Source: JAHJQZ01 sp963667595
GTDB lineage: Bacteria > Pseudomonadota > Alphaproteobacteria > Rhizobiales > Devosiaceae
DNA: 64,000 nt
Reading direction: 5' to 3'
Assembly (NCBI GenBank): GCA_963667595.2
Contig: CAXXWD010000010.1
Location: 186,001-250,000, forward strand
Shown here: positions 9,637-18,115 of the stretch, in pieces
Layout of the letters: every line of letters starts with the position of its first letter
Position numbering within the stretch: position 1 is the first letter of the stretch
The notes under the pieces: model-generated
Told to the model about the DNA's origin: nothing
Database searches by the model: none
Seen by the model: only the letters and a program-made list of their open reading frames with translations
Program-made: the position numbers and the translations under genes

Positions 9637-9953
9637 GAATGAGGCGTGATAATCGCATTTAAAGCGCTTTGAGGACGAGAAAAGACCGCCCCGTCCTCAA
9701 TCGCGACCAGTCGGAACGATGGTACGTCTGGCGATTTTGTGACGGAACAGAACATGCCGCGTCACCTTTTTGCGTGTCATTGATGCGCTTACGGCAACGT
9801 GTTCGCGGCGTGACAGAGAAAAACGAAAACCGATCGCTTGCATGGTTACGCCGGCAAGATGCGTCGCCATAAACCATACCCTTCAGCTCAACTTGTCATT
9901 GCACTTGCTATGTGTTTGTATAACTTGCACAAAATAGTATTTTGGAAGTGGGT
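9637..9953. other. non-coding gap with hairpin and AT-rich promoter region
   Basis: About 317 bases with no convincing gene. Just after the oxidoreductase stop there is a decamer palindrome AAAGCGCTTT (9661-9670), then an inverted repeat TGAGGACG / CGTCCTCA (9670-9677 and 9692-9699) that could end transcription, though no T run follows. From about 9885 the DNA turns AT-rich, with TTGTCA near 9892 and TTGTAT or TATAAC near 9916, probably the promoter of the acyltransferase gene. The promoter reading is tentative. Confidence 0.45.
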
Positions 9954-11030
9954 ATGAAATCACAAGGTGAAATTGAGTCCATTACTGCATTGCGCGGTAT
10001 TGCGGCTCTATCCGTCGTCTTGTTTCATTTCCATGTCAATTATGAACCCTTATTTCTCTGGAAAGCCGTCAGCTATGGTTTTCTGGGTGTCGATGTTTTT
10101 TTCGTTTTGTCGGGATTCATAATGTATTACGTCTATGCCCCGGCATTGCGAAGTGGAAGTTTTAGATACTCCGAATTCATCACCAAACGATTTGCCAGAA
10201 TTTATCCAGTTCATCTGGTCACACTTCTTGCCATTACCCTCTTTGTTCTTGTCGGTGACAGGATCGGCCTCGCCCCGAACGCCAAGGAAAGTCTCGCCGA
10301 TTTCTGGCCGCAATTGACGTTGCTCTATGGGTGGGGGGTTACGTCCGGCATTCATCTCAATTATCCGTCCTGGTCGCTCAGCCCCGAATTCACGGCCTAT
10401 ATCGTGTTTCCCTTGTTGGCCACGCCGCTGATCCTCCTGTCGCGGCGGAACGCCGTCCTTTTGGCCGGCATCGCCGCCGCCAGTAGCTTTTTCATCCTGG
10501 ATCGGTTCATCCTGCCCATGGACGGGGCCGCGTCCATCTTTCGCATGGGGGATGGATTTGCGGCGCTTCGGATCGTGCCCGAGTTCAGTCTCGGACTGGG
10601 CGCGGCCCGTCTTGTGTGCGGACGAGAGCGCAACTGGATCGCCGCCGTTCCGTTGGCCGTTATCGCCGCCATGGCCGCGTCTCTCTGGGCGGGATGGGAA
10701 ATCCTGTTCGTGGTGCTTGTTCCAGTGCTGCTTGTCGGCCTTTACATGAGCAGGCTCGCCGTTCCCGGCTGGCTGCGTTTCATCGGCCTTATTTCCTTCA
10801 GCATCTACATGACCCACGCCCTGGTCGACACCATCGGCTACAAGCTGGTCGAGGTCATCGGTCCCTGGAAGCGCGGCGCGCTGCCGATCTGGATGCTGCC
10901 CATCTTTCTGGCGCTGACCCTGCTGGTGGCTTGGCTGTGCTGGCTGATCGTCGAGGAACCGCAAAGAAAGCGCATCATGCGCCTCTACCGTACCTGGAGC
11001 CGCAGCGCCGACGCCCGCCAGATAGCCTGA
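9954..11030 (+). CDS. acyltransferase 3 family membrane protein
   Basis: A 358-residue integral membrane acyltransferase (Pfam Acyl_transf_3, OafA/NodX type) that likely transfers an acyl group to an exported or surface polysaccharide. The N-terminus has ITALRGIAALSVVLFHFHV, containing the family's conserved Arg and His, followed by GFLGVDVFFVLSGFIMYY. About ten hydrophobic segments follow and the C-terminus ends in RTWSRSADARQIA. The ATG at 9954 has GGAAG seven bases upstream; an in-frame TTG at 9942 is less likely. The first few hundred bases and the promoter are more AT-rich than neighbouring genes, which hints at acquisition. The acceptor is unknown because no polysaccharide genes are nearby. 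Confidence 0.88.
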   Translation: MKSQGEIESITALRGIAALSVVLFHFHVNYEPLFLWKAVSYGFLGVDVFFVLSGFIMYYVYAPALRSGSFRYSEFITKRFARIYPVHLVTLLAITLFVLVGDRIGLAPNAKESLADFWPQLTLLYGWGVTSGIHLNYPSWSLSPEFTAYIVFPLLATPLILLSRRNAVLLAGIAAASSFFILDRFILPMDGAASIFRMGDGFAALRIVPEFSLGLGAARLVCGRERNWIAAVPLAVIAAMAASLWAGWEILFVVLVPVLLVGLYMSRLAVPGWLRFIGLISFSIYMTHALVDTIGYKLVEVIGPWKRGALPIWMLPIFLALTLLVAWLCWLIVEEPQRKRIMRLYRTWSRSADARQIA

Positions 11031-11110
11031 AATCACTCTAGCCTTTTGGTCTCGTTCTCCGCTAGAAAGCACTCTTGTTGCAAAGAGCCACATTGCGGTT
11101 CGCGCAACCC

Positions 11111-11200
11111 GGGTGGGTGGCAGAGTGGTCGATTGCTCCGGTCTTGAAAACCGGTGGGCGCGCAAGCGTCCCGGGGGTTCGAATCCCTCCCCACCCGCCA
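11111..11200 (+). tRNA. tRNA-Ser (anticodon TGA)
   Basis: A 90-base class II tRNA. The acceptor stem is GGGTGGG paired with CCCACCC, followed by discriminator G and an encoded CCA at 11198-11200. The anticodon arm CCGGT-CTTGAAA-ACCGG gives TGA. There is a long variable arm typical of tRNA-Ser, and the T arm reads GGGGGTTCGAATCCCTC. It decodes UCA and related serine codons. Confidence 0.97.
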
Positions 11201-11711
11201 CTGATTTTATCTGACTTATAGAAATAGGCCAGATAAACGGGTCCATGTTCAAAATCACAACAAGACAAACCCTGGCATATCTCGACACTGACAGAGAAAA
11301 TACACCTCTTGTCTGGCCGGAGACGCATGACCATGGCTATCATTATAGATGGTTATAGAAAAATGTGCGCCTTTCACCTGCAACATACGTGATCTAATCA
11401 TGGTGTTAGTTGCATTGCGATATGATTTACAGGCCATGTGTTGGCGCAGAAATACTTCTTTATTGGCCGCTTAGCGCCATTAGTGACCGTCAACGAAGGG
11501 CATCTTGAAAGGCTGTATCGCGCAATTCCTAATCCCGCGGAACATCCTGGCACGCGGTCGCGTTTTTAGGCCTGAAGATCGATCCACAAGGTCGCGCAGG
11601 CGGCGATCGAGGTCGTGACCAAGGCAACGACAATGGCAGAATATGTCTCAGGTGGATTCCGCGTAATCGGCATATGCTCAAAGCAGAAAACCCCTCTTGA
11701 GGCAGACTGCA
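11201..11711. other. non-coding gap downstream of tRNA-Ser
   Basis: About 510 bases, partly AT-rich, with no confident gene. An inverted repeat TTTATCTG / CAGATAAA (11206-11213 and 11230-11237) follows the tRNA closely but lacks a T run. On the minus strand a 35-codon frame at 11566-11673 would encode one hydrophobic segment (YSAIVVALVTTSIAACATLW) but has no good ribosome binding site. No integrase or duplicated tRNA 3' end was seen. Confidence 0.4.
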
Positions 11712-13904
11712 ATGACAATCGAGACACTGGAAAAATACACCTTTGGCGACAGCGTGGTGGAATATCTCTACGACCGTCCTGAAGAAACCACCATCCAGGA
11801 TGATTATGGACTGACCAAACCGGGCGGCACGGTTGGTATGCGCATCTACCCGGCCGCTCTGGCGGACAAGCTGGCCCGGCGGCGCGACGTTCTGGACCCT
11901 TTTGCCATCACGGGAGTGCTCCAGACGCGCGCCTGGAACCTGGAACCGCTCGTGCAGTTCAAACTGCTTGGCGATGAGATCGACGGTTATCACCAGGGCC
12001 TTTCCATGCGCAACAGCAGTTCTCTGGCCAGCCTGCGACTGGAAGGGCAACGGCTGGAAACGGATGGGGACACCCAGACGGTGGTCACCCGCCTGATTTC
12101 CGAGCGCGGCTACGCCTGCGAGCACCGCCTGTCCTGGCAGCAAGGCGCCCCCGGTTTTGGGCTGAAGACCATCTTTGAGAACACAGGTTCCAGCAACCTG
12201 ACGCTGGAGATGCTGGCCAGTTTCTCGCTCGGCAGCATCTCTCCTTTTGCCTGCGATGACGCCCCCGAACAGCTCTTCGTCCATCGTTTCCGCTCCAACT
12301 GGTCGGCGGAAGGTCGGCACGAACGGCTAATTGCGGAGGCGCTGCACCTGGAACGCTCGTGGATGGGGCTCTCTGCTCACTCCGAACGGTTTGGACACCT
12401 TGGCTCCATGCCCGCGCGTGGCTTTTTCCCATGCGCCGCCATCGAAGACCATGAGACCGGCGTGCTGTGGGGTGCGCAGCTTTATACGCCCGGCTCGTGG
12501 CAGATGGAGTTTTACCGCCTAGACGACCAGATGGTGCTCTCGGGCGGGTTGCCCGACCGCGAGTTTGGCCACTGGATGAAAACCATTGCCCCCGGCGAGC
12601 GTTTCGCTTCACCCGAGGCGATCGTCGCCACGGCGCAGGGCGATATCGATGATTTGTGCGCGCGCCTGGTCGAACTGCAGGAGGCGCGCATCCACCCCGT
12701 GCCCTCCGTGGAAGACGATCTGCCGGTTGCCTGCAACGAGTGGTGTACGTCCTGGGGCGATCCGCATCACGAGGACATCGTGGCGATGGCCGACCGCCTG
12801 CAAGGCTCTGGGGTGCGCTACCTGACGATCGACTGCGGCTGGTACAAGAAGGACGGCGGCAACTGGATGCTCGCCCAGGGAGATTGGGAAGCCAATCCAC
12901 GCCTGTTCCCAAAAGGGTTGGCCGGCGCGGCGCAGGCTATCCGCGAGCGTGGCCTGATCCCCGGCCTGTGGTTCGAGATGGAGGTCGTGGGGTCTCAATC
13001 GCCACGATTCAACGAGACCACCCATTTCCTGAAACGCGACGGGCTGCCGGTGACTGCTTCCGGCCGGCGCTTCCTGGATTTCCGCGACCCGTGGGTAAAG
13101 GACTATCTGCTTGAAAAGGTGGTCGGCCAGTTACGCGACAGCGGGTTCGGCTATGTCAAGCTGGACTACAACGAAACGATCGGTATCGGGGTGGACGGCG
13201 CCGACTCGCTTGGTGAGGGCTTGCGCCAGCACATGGAGGGCGTGTTGAGCTTTTTCGATACGCTCAGGACCGAGCTGCCTGATCTAGTGATCGAGAACTG
13301 CGCCTCCGGCGGACAACGTCTGGCGCCTGCTTTCCTCATGCGCGCCAGCCAGGCATCATTCTCGGATGCCTTTGAAAACGTGCAGATTCCCATCCTCGCC
13401 GCCTCGGAACATCGCCTGGTGCCACCGCGCCAGATGCAGGTTTGGGCCGTGCTGCGCGCCGGCGACAGCCTGAAGCGGCTGCACTATTCGCTGGCCGCCG
13501 GATTTTTGGGTCGCCTGTGCCTCTCGGGGGAGATTGCACAGCTTTCGGAGGAACAATGGCAGGTGGTCGAAGAGGCGCTCGGCGTTTATCGTCTCGCCGC
13601 CCCGGTCATCCGCGCCGGCCGCAGCCGGTTTGTCCAGGCCAGCGGCGCCAGCTGGGAACACCCTCAAGGCGCCCAGGCCCTGGTGCGCGTTTCCGCCGAT
13701 GGCAGCCAGGCGTTGGTGGTTTACCACAGTTTCGCCGCGCCCCACCCGTTAGAGGTGAACGTCCCGCTGCCCGATGGCGACTGGCGCATCAAGGCGGCTT
13801 TTCCCGCCGCAGGGCCCGCACCGCAGCTCAGGGCCGGCATGCTGGTCATCCCGGTCGGTCAGGCGTTTGAGGGCGCGGCCTGGGTTCTGGAGCGGAACCT
13901 CTAG
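11712..13904 (+). CDS. alpha-galactosidase, glycoside hydrolase family 36
   Basis: A 730-residue GH36 enzyme that removes terminal alpha-galactosyl units from raffinose-type oligosaccharides and melibiose. The N-terminal beta-sandwich domain covers about residues 1-330. The TIM barrel has the clan signature WCTSWGDP, DCGWYKKDGG and GLWFEMEVV. The nucleophile is Asp485 in FGYVKLDYNE, and the acid/base candidate is Asp552 in ASFSDAFEN. The NCASGG motif before it is also characteristic. No signal peptide, so it acts in the cytoplasm. The ATG at 11712 is preferred over an in-frame TTG at 11697. The stop codon TAG lies inside the CTAG end of a dispersed repeat. No sugar transporter or regulator for it is adjacent, and it sits near a tRNA gene, so recent gain is possible. 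Confidence 0.93.
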   Translation: MTIETLEKYTFGDSVVEYLYDRPEETTIQDDYGLTKPGGTVGMRIYPAALADKLARRRDVLDPFAITGVLQTRAWNLEPLVQFKLLGDEIDGYHQGLSMRNSSSLASLRLEGQRLETDGDTQTVVTRLISERGYACEHRLSWQQGAPGFGLKTIFENTGSSNLTLEMLASFSLGSISPFACDDAPEQLFVHRFRSNWSAEGRHERLIAEALHLERSWMGLSAHSERFGHLGSMPARGFFPCAAIEDHETGVLWGAQLYTPGSWQMEFYRLDDQMVLSGGLPDREFGHWMKTIAPGERFASPEAIVATAQGDIDDLCARLVELQEARIHPVPSVEDDLPVACNEWCTSWGDPHHEDIVAMADRLQGSGVRYLTIDCGWYKKDGGNWMLAQGDWEANPRLFPKGLAGAAQAIRERGLIPGLWFEMEVVGSQSPRFNETTHFLKRDGLPVTASGRRFLDFRDPWVKDYLLEKVVGQLRDSGFGYVKLDYNETIGIGVDGADSLGEGLRQHMEGVLSFFDTLRTELPDLVIENCASGGQRLAPAFLMRASQASFSDAFENVQIPILAASEHRLVPPRQMQVWAVLRAGDSLKRLHYSLAAGFLGRLCLSGEIAQLSEEQWQVVEEALGVYRLAAPVIRAGRSRFVQASGASWEHPQGAQALVRVSADGSQALVVYHSFAAPHPLEVNVPLPDGDWRIKAAFPAAGPAPQLRAGMLVIPVGQAFEGAAWVLERNL

Positions 13905-14008
13905 AGTGCTTTCCGGCGAAGCGGATACCGGTTCGCCGGTTCGTAAAAAACGACAAAACTAGAAGCTGGAGCAGATCACACGAGTCAATCAGAACGTGAC
14001 CTGCTCTG
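13901..14008 (+). repeat. CTAG-bounded hairpin repeat, copy A
   Basis: Begins with CTAGAGTG, which contains the stop codon of the alpha-galactosidase gene, runs through GGCGAAGCGGATACCGGTTC and ends with a hairpin of arms GAGCAGATCAC (13969-13979) and GTGACCTGCTC (13996-14006). Related copies are at 33897-34002 (same orientation) and at 59671-59777 and 61572-61722 (inverted). It may act as a terminator for the upstream gene. Confidence 0.85.
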
Positions 14009-14021
14009 GCCCTGGAGTATC

Positions 14022-14075
14022 GGGCGAAAAGTGGGCGTCGGTTTTCGCGGAAAACCACAGGTCCACTTTTCGCCC
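14022..14075. repeat. large nested hairpin
   Basis: Perfect 13-base arms GGGCGAAAAGTGG (14022-14034) and CCACTTTTCGCCC (14063-14075). A second hairpin, GGTTTTC / GAAAACC, lies inside the loop (14040-14056). The AAAAGTGG/CCACTTTT core is shared with the tandem repeat at 62285-62396. It lies in the 415-base gap before the AraC-type gene. The rest of that gap (14076-14319) holds no gene I can support. Confidence 0.8.
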
Positions 14076-14319
14076 ACCATTCCAGATGCCTTGAAACATG
14101 TCTGGAGCGCCTCGACCGGGGTCGGTAGCGGCCACCGAAGACGCGTTCGCTGAACGACGGCTTTGTGCCCCATCGTGGCCATTGCCGTCATGATGATCGC
14201 TCGGAAGCGGACATCAACTCTGCGGCACATCTCGACCCCTTCACTGACGGGACTTGCGGTTGGATTCCAATCATGCATCAGGCATTGGTGGAGATCCGTC
14301 GCCGGGTAAGGACCAAGAC

Positions 14320-15213
14320 GTGAACCACTCTTCAAGGATCAACGATGCTCTGGCATTCATAGAATGCAATCTTGAGCAGGACATCTCGCTGAATTCTGTT
14401 GCGAGATCGGTAGGCCTGTCGAACTTTCATTTTCATCGCATATTCTCGGCCTTGGTCGGCCGGAGCTTCATGGCACATGTTGAGGCGCGCCGCCTGGCGC
14501 ATGCTGCCCACGAACTTTGCGGCAGCAGGCAAAGAATCGTGGATATCGCATTCAGATATGGCTTCGGGTCGCACGAGGCATTCAGTCGTGCTTTCAGGCG
14601 CGCGTTCGGGGTCAGCCCCGCGCATTTCCGCAAAACCAATGCCTCCTACGAGGTTGGCGCACCACTTTTGATCGGGCAACTGGACATGAAGCTGTCTCGC
14701 GGTCAGGTCGTGCCGGCGCCCGCGTTCAGTTGGTCAAAATCCTTCGCCGTCGCGGGAATTGCGTGTCGCAGCAAAGATACCGCCGATGTGAACAGAGTGT
14801 GGGAGCGGTTCTGGCAGAGCGCACAGGTTGCGGGCTTGACCGATCTTCACAACCGCTTCTTCGGGGTTTGTCGACATGCCGCGGAGTCACAGGATCCGGA
14901 GGTGTTTGACTACGTCGCCGGTGTTTTGGTGAAAGACCGTAACGAACAGCTTCCCGCCGACTACGTCATCATGAAGGTTCCCGCTTGTCGAATCGCCTGG
15001 TTCGAGCACCACGGTTCGATCAAGCAGATCGGCCAGACCTATGATCGCATCTACACGCATTGGCTCCCGCACACGTCCATCGTTCCGAGCATCGGACTCG
15101 ATGTTCTGGTCGTCGACCAAAGCTTTTCCGGAGACTCTCCGGACAGCCGCATTGGCATCTGGATTGCGATTGACGACAAGAAAAGCAACCAGGATCAAGA
15201 AGACAGTCCATGA
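14320..15213 (+). CDS. AraC family transcriptional regulator with GyrI-like effector domain
   Basis: A 297-residue regulator. Residues about 5-100 hold two helix-turn-helix motifs of the AraC C-terminal type, here placed at the N-terminus (SLNSVARSVGLSNFHFHRIF and IVDIAFRYGFGSHEAFSRAF, ending in FGVSPAHFRK). Residues about 125-290 match the GyrI-like/SOUL-type small-molecule binding domain (ACRIAWFEHHGSIKQIGQTY, GIWIAI), as in Rob/SoxS-type or BmrR-related regulators. GTG at 14320 with AAGGA upstream is chosen; a longer reading from 14254 has no site. It is followed 45 bases later by an SDR oxidoreductase that may be its target. The inducer is unknown. Confidence 0.87.
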   Translation: MNHSSRINDALAFIECNLEQDISLNSVARSVGLSNFHFHRIFSALVGRSFMAHVEARRLAHAAHELCGSRQRIVDIAFRYGFGSHEAFSRAFRRAFGVSPAHFRKTNASYEVGAPLLIGQLDMKLSRGQVVPAPAFSWSKSFAVAGIACRSKDTADVNRVWERFWQSAQVAGLTDLHNRFFGVCRHAAESQDPEVFDYVAGVLVKDRNEQLPADYVIMKVPACRIAWFEHHGSIKQIGQTYDRIYTHWLPHTSIVPSIGLDVLVVDQSFSGDSPDSRIGIWIAIDDKKSNQDQEDSP

Positions 15214-15258
15214 TCCCGTTATGTGGCTCCTGTGCCGACCAAATTGAAGGAGATGGAC

Positions 15259-16104
15259 ATGGCAAGACTCGCGGGAAAACTGGGGCTCGTAACAGGAGCC
15301 AGTCGCGGCATCGGGAAGGGCATTGCGCTCGCTCTGGCAAAAGAGGGCATGAAAGTTGTTGTCACGGCGCGTACCATGGAACGTAACGCCGACGAAACGG
15401 GGCTCCCTGGTAGCCTGGCCGAGACCCAGGCGGAAATCGAGGCGGCGGGTGGAACCTGCGTGGCCATGCCCTGTGATCACACGGACGATGTCGCCGTTGA
15501 GCGCGTGTTTTCGGAAATCGCCGGATCGGGAGACAAACTCGATCTGTTGGTGAACAACGCATGGGGCGGCTATGAGACGATGTACGCTCCATCCGGCGAA
15601 TATGTGTGGGCGCGAAAGTTCTGGGAACAACCCATATCGCAATGGGACAGGATGTTCGGTGCCGGCGTGCGCGCTGCGTGGGTGGCGAGCCACCACGCGG
15701 CTCGGTTGATGACGGCGCAACGCAGCGGCTTGATCGTCAACCTATCTTACTGGGCTGCAAAGGCCTATTCCGGCAACACGTGCTATGGCGTGTCCAAGGC
15801 TGCGACCGACCGCCTGACGACCGACTGCGCTTATGAACTGAAAGATTTTGGCGTCGCCGTGGTCTCACTTTACCCGGGCCTCGTCCGGACCGAACGCGTG
15901 ATGTTTGCTGCGGACTATCTGGATCTTTCGAATTCGGAATCACCTGAGTTTCAGGGCAGGGTCATTACGGGATTGCTCGCGGATGTTGATCCCATGTCCT
16001 ATTCCGGGCAGACGATTGTTTCGGCCCGGTTGGCCGAGGACCTCGGGATTGTCGACATCGACGGTCGCCACCCACGTCCGCTGACGCTCGATGAAGGCCT
16101 GTAA
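15259..16104 (+). CDS. SDR family NAD(P)-dependent oxidoreductase
   Basis: A 281-residue short-chain dehydrogenase. The cofactor motif TGASRGIG is near residue 11, followed by LVVNNAW-type NNAWGG, a serine in VNLSYWAA and the catalytic pair Y-x3-K in CYGVSKAATDRL. The C-terminal PGLVRTERV fits the family. An aspartate/histidine stretch CDHTDD follows the second beta strand. The substrate cannot be inferred. ATG at 15259 has AAGGAG six bases upstream and is preferred over 15253. It lies directly downstream of the AraC/GyrI regulator in the same direction, so the two probably form a small regulated unit. Plant and animal DHRS1-like SDRs share the extended NNAWGG segment. Confidence 0.88.
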   Translation: MARLAGKLGLVTGASRGIGKGIALALAKEGMKVVVTARTMERNADETGLPGSLAETQAEIEAAGGTCVAMPCDHTDDVAVERVFSEIAGSGDKLDLLVNNAWGGYETMYAPSGEYVWARKFWEQPISQWDRMFGAGVRAAWVASHHAARLMTAQRSGLIVNLSYWAAKAYSGNTCYGVSKAATDRLTTDCAYELKDFGVAVVSLYPGLVRTERVMFAADYLDLSNSESPEFQGRVITGLLADVDPMSYSGQTIVSARLAEDLGIVDIDGRHPRPLTLDEGL

Positions 16105-16281
16105 AACCGGCTGGATTCGCAGATGCAACCGTTCTCTCGGCGAAGGGGCCGACCGCGCCGGGGGATGGTTGCGCTTGTAGCCGGACTGGAAAACAAACGC
16201 GCTGGCGCGGGCTTCAAAGAAGCTTGTCGCGGGCATCGGCTCGCGAAACGACCGAGCTTTCCTGACCCATTTCGCAACGCC

Positions 16282-16333
16282 TGCCGGCAAACCCATGGAT
16301 GAAGACCGAGCGCTTCGCTCCGGTTTGCCGGCA
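16282..16333. terminator. long inverted repeat between convergent genes
   Basis: Perfect 12-base arms TGCCGGCAAACC (16282-16293) and GGTTTGCCGGCA (16322-16333), with a smaller GAGCG/CGCTC hairpin in the loop. It lies between the SDR stop (16104) and the permease stop (16347), so it could fold in both transcripts. It lacks T runs, so its terminator role is inferred from position. Confidence 0.55.
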
Positions 16334-16346
16334 ATGCCAGCCAAGG

Positions 16347-17174
16347 TTAGCCCTTGACGGCGCCTACGGTCATCGAGCGGCTGATCTGACGATACATGAT
16401 CAATCCGAGCACGGCCGGGGGCAGGGCGGCAACGATCATCACCGCCGAGGCGGCACCCCACTGGATGCCGCCGCCACCGCCGGAGGAAAAGAAGAACGAG
16501 GCGCCGACCGTTACCGGCACCGCTTCGCGCGTGGTCAGCATCAGGCCGAACAGGAACTCGTTCCAGGCGGTGATGAATCCGAAAATGAAGGTGGTGACGA
16601 TGGCGGGCCGGCATACCGGCGCGATGATCGAGGTGATGATCTTGAGACGCCCGGCCCCGTCCATCATCGCCGCCTCGTCGAGTTCTGTGGTGATGTCGTT
16701 GATGGCGTTGACCAGAATGATCAGGGCCAGCGGCAGGTTGACGATGGTCAGGATGAGCCCGAGGCCGAGCTGGGTATCGAGCAACCCCACCCACTGAAAC
16801 ATCATGTAGATGGGAATGGCGAAGATGATCAGCGGCAGGGCGCGCAGATTGACGATAAGCGGCATCAAAATGCGCTGCCCGTAGCCGGAACGCGCCACCG
16901 CATAGGCCGCAGGAAAGGCGAGCACGATCGATAACGTCGTGCCGATCAGGGCGGCGGCCGTGGAATTCCACAAATAGGCGAAAATGTTCAACCGGTCGCT
17001 GATCGTCAGCACCTTGGCATAATGCTCAAGCGTGGGAGCGTTCACCCAAAGACCGGGATTGGACGCGATCTCGCGGCTGCTCTTGAACGAGGTCAACAGG
17101 GTGGCGATGACCGGGAAATTGAGGATGAAAGCGGTCACGGCGAAGACCACCCAACGCAAGGTTTTCATGATCAT
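16347..17174 (-). CDS. carbohydrate ABC transporter permease (MalG type)
   Basis: A 275-residue inner-membrane permease of the CUT1 sugar ABC family, with six hydrophobic segments. The EAA loop that contacts the ATPase reads ELDEAAMMDGAGRLKIITS (EAA-x3-G). A hydrophobic MKTLRWVVFAVTAFIL N-terminus fits MalG-type proteins. ATG at 17174 overlaps the stop of the first permease (ATGA), showing tight coupling; ATG at 17168 is possible. A glycine-rich patch (SSGGGGGIQWG) lies between the last segments. It is the last gene of the operon, and no ATP-binding protein gene follows. Confidence 0.92.
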   Translation of the reverse strand: MIMKTLRWVVFAVTAFILNFPVIATLLTSFKSSREIASNPGLWVNAPTLEHYAKVLTISDRLNIFAYLWNSTAAALIGTTLSIVLAFPAAYAVARSGYGQRILMPLIVNLRALPLIIFAIPIYMMFQWVGLLDTQLGLGLILTIVNLPLALIILVNAINDITTELDEAAMMDGAGRLKIITSIIAPVCRPAIVTTFIFGFITAWNEFLFGLMLTTREAVPVTVGASFFFSSGGGGGIQWGAASAVMIVAALPPAVLGLIMYRQISRSMTVGAVKG

Positions 17175-18049
17175 TTCGACCCCCGTGCGATGCCGCGGTT
17201 GATGAAGAACAGAATGGAGAACGCGCCTACGAACAGAATGACCGACGCCGCGACGGCTGGCCCGATTTCGCCCTTGCGGAAAAAGGCTTCGTAAACATAG
17301 ATCGACAGCGAGCGCGTCGATCCGCCCGGGCCACTGCCAGTCAGGACATAGACGTTGTCGAAGACGCGGAAGCCATCGATGAACCGGATGAACAGGGCGA
17401 CGGCGATGGTTGGCATCATCATCGGGATTTCGATGTTCCACAGCATGTCCCAAGCCGATGATCCATCGATCTGTGCCGCCTCGCGCACATGGTCGGGAAT
17501 GGCTCGATAGGCCATGTGAAACAGCAGAAATGCAAACGGCGTCCATTGCAGCGTTTCGACCACGGTGAGGGTCCAGAACGCGTTGTCGACGTTGAGGAAT
17601 GCCGGCGAGGAGCCGAACCAGGCCCACAAATAGAACGGCACGGGGCCGACGAATTCATGCAGCACCAGCCGGTACATCAGGCCCACCAGGGCCGGAGCGA
17701 CCATGAGCGGCAGCATGATGATGGCGAGAAGCCAGGAATGCCTGTCGAACAGCGGCGCCAGAAAGATGGCAAGCACGAAGCCGATCAGGCATTCGGCGAG
17801 CGCGGTAATGAAGCCGAATCTGAGCGAAAACCAGATGGCGCGCCAGAAATCGCTGTCCGTCAGCACGTCGGTATAGTTGGCGAAACCCGAAAGCTCAGGC
17901 GCACGCAGGTTCTGAAAGCTGACGTTCGAGAGCGAATAGACGATGTTGACGAGCGCGGGAAAGCCCAAAAAGAGCAGCAGGAACAAAACCATGGGCGCCG
18001 TCAGAACACCCCATCCCAATTGTCGCTTGCTGTCCATGTGTCGGTCCAT
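17171..18049 (-). CDS. carbohydrate ABC transporter permease (MalF type)
   Basis: A permease of about 292 residues of the CUT1 sugar ABC family, partner of the downstream MalG-type protein. It has six predicted membrane segments, and the EAA loop reads HVREAAQIDGSSAWDMLWN. The family ending FRVFDNVYVLTGSGPGGSTR is present. Starts at 18049 (MDRHMDSK) and 18037 (MDSKRQ) are both plausible. It lies 66 bases downstream of the sugar-binding protein gene in the same operon. The substrate is probably an amino sugar or related monosaccharide, judged only from the neighbouring epimerase and kinase. Confidence 0.92.
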   Translation of the reverse strand: MDRHMDSKRQLGWGVLTAPMVLFLLLFLGFPALVNIVYSLSNVSFQNLRAPELSGFANYTDVLTDSDFWRAIWFSLRFGFITALAECLIGFVLAIFLAPLFDRHSWLLAIIMLPLMVAPALVGLMYRLVLHEFVGPVPFYLWAWFGSSPAFLNVDNAFWTLTVVETLQWTPFAFLLFHMAYRAIPDHVREAAQIDGSSAWDMLWNIEIPMMMPTIAVALFIRFIDGFRVFDNVYVLTGSGPGGSTRSLSIYVYEAFFRKGEIGPAVAASVILFVGAFSILFFINRGIARGSK

Positions 18050-18115
18050 CGCCAAGAAAAACAAATCGGCGCCGGGCGGAGGAAAACCGCCGCCCGGCCC
18101 GTCAGAGTAAAAACC

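Noticed and set aside
11111..11711. Integrated element at tRNA-Ser
   Set aside because: No integrase, no transposase and no repeat of the tRNA 3' end were found within the window, so only a general hotspot remark is kept.
13985..14335. 116-codon minus-strand frame in the gap before the AraC gene
   Set aside because: It runs through the nested hairpin and repeat copy A, so its codons are repeat-derived, and no domain is recognisable.
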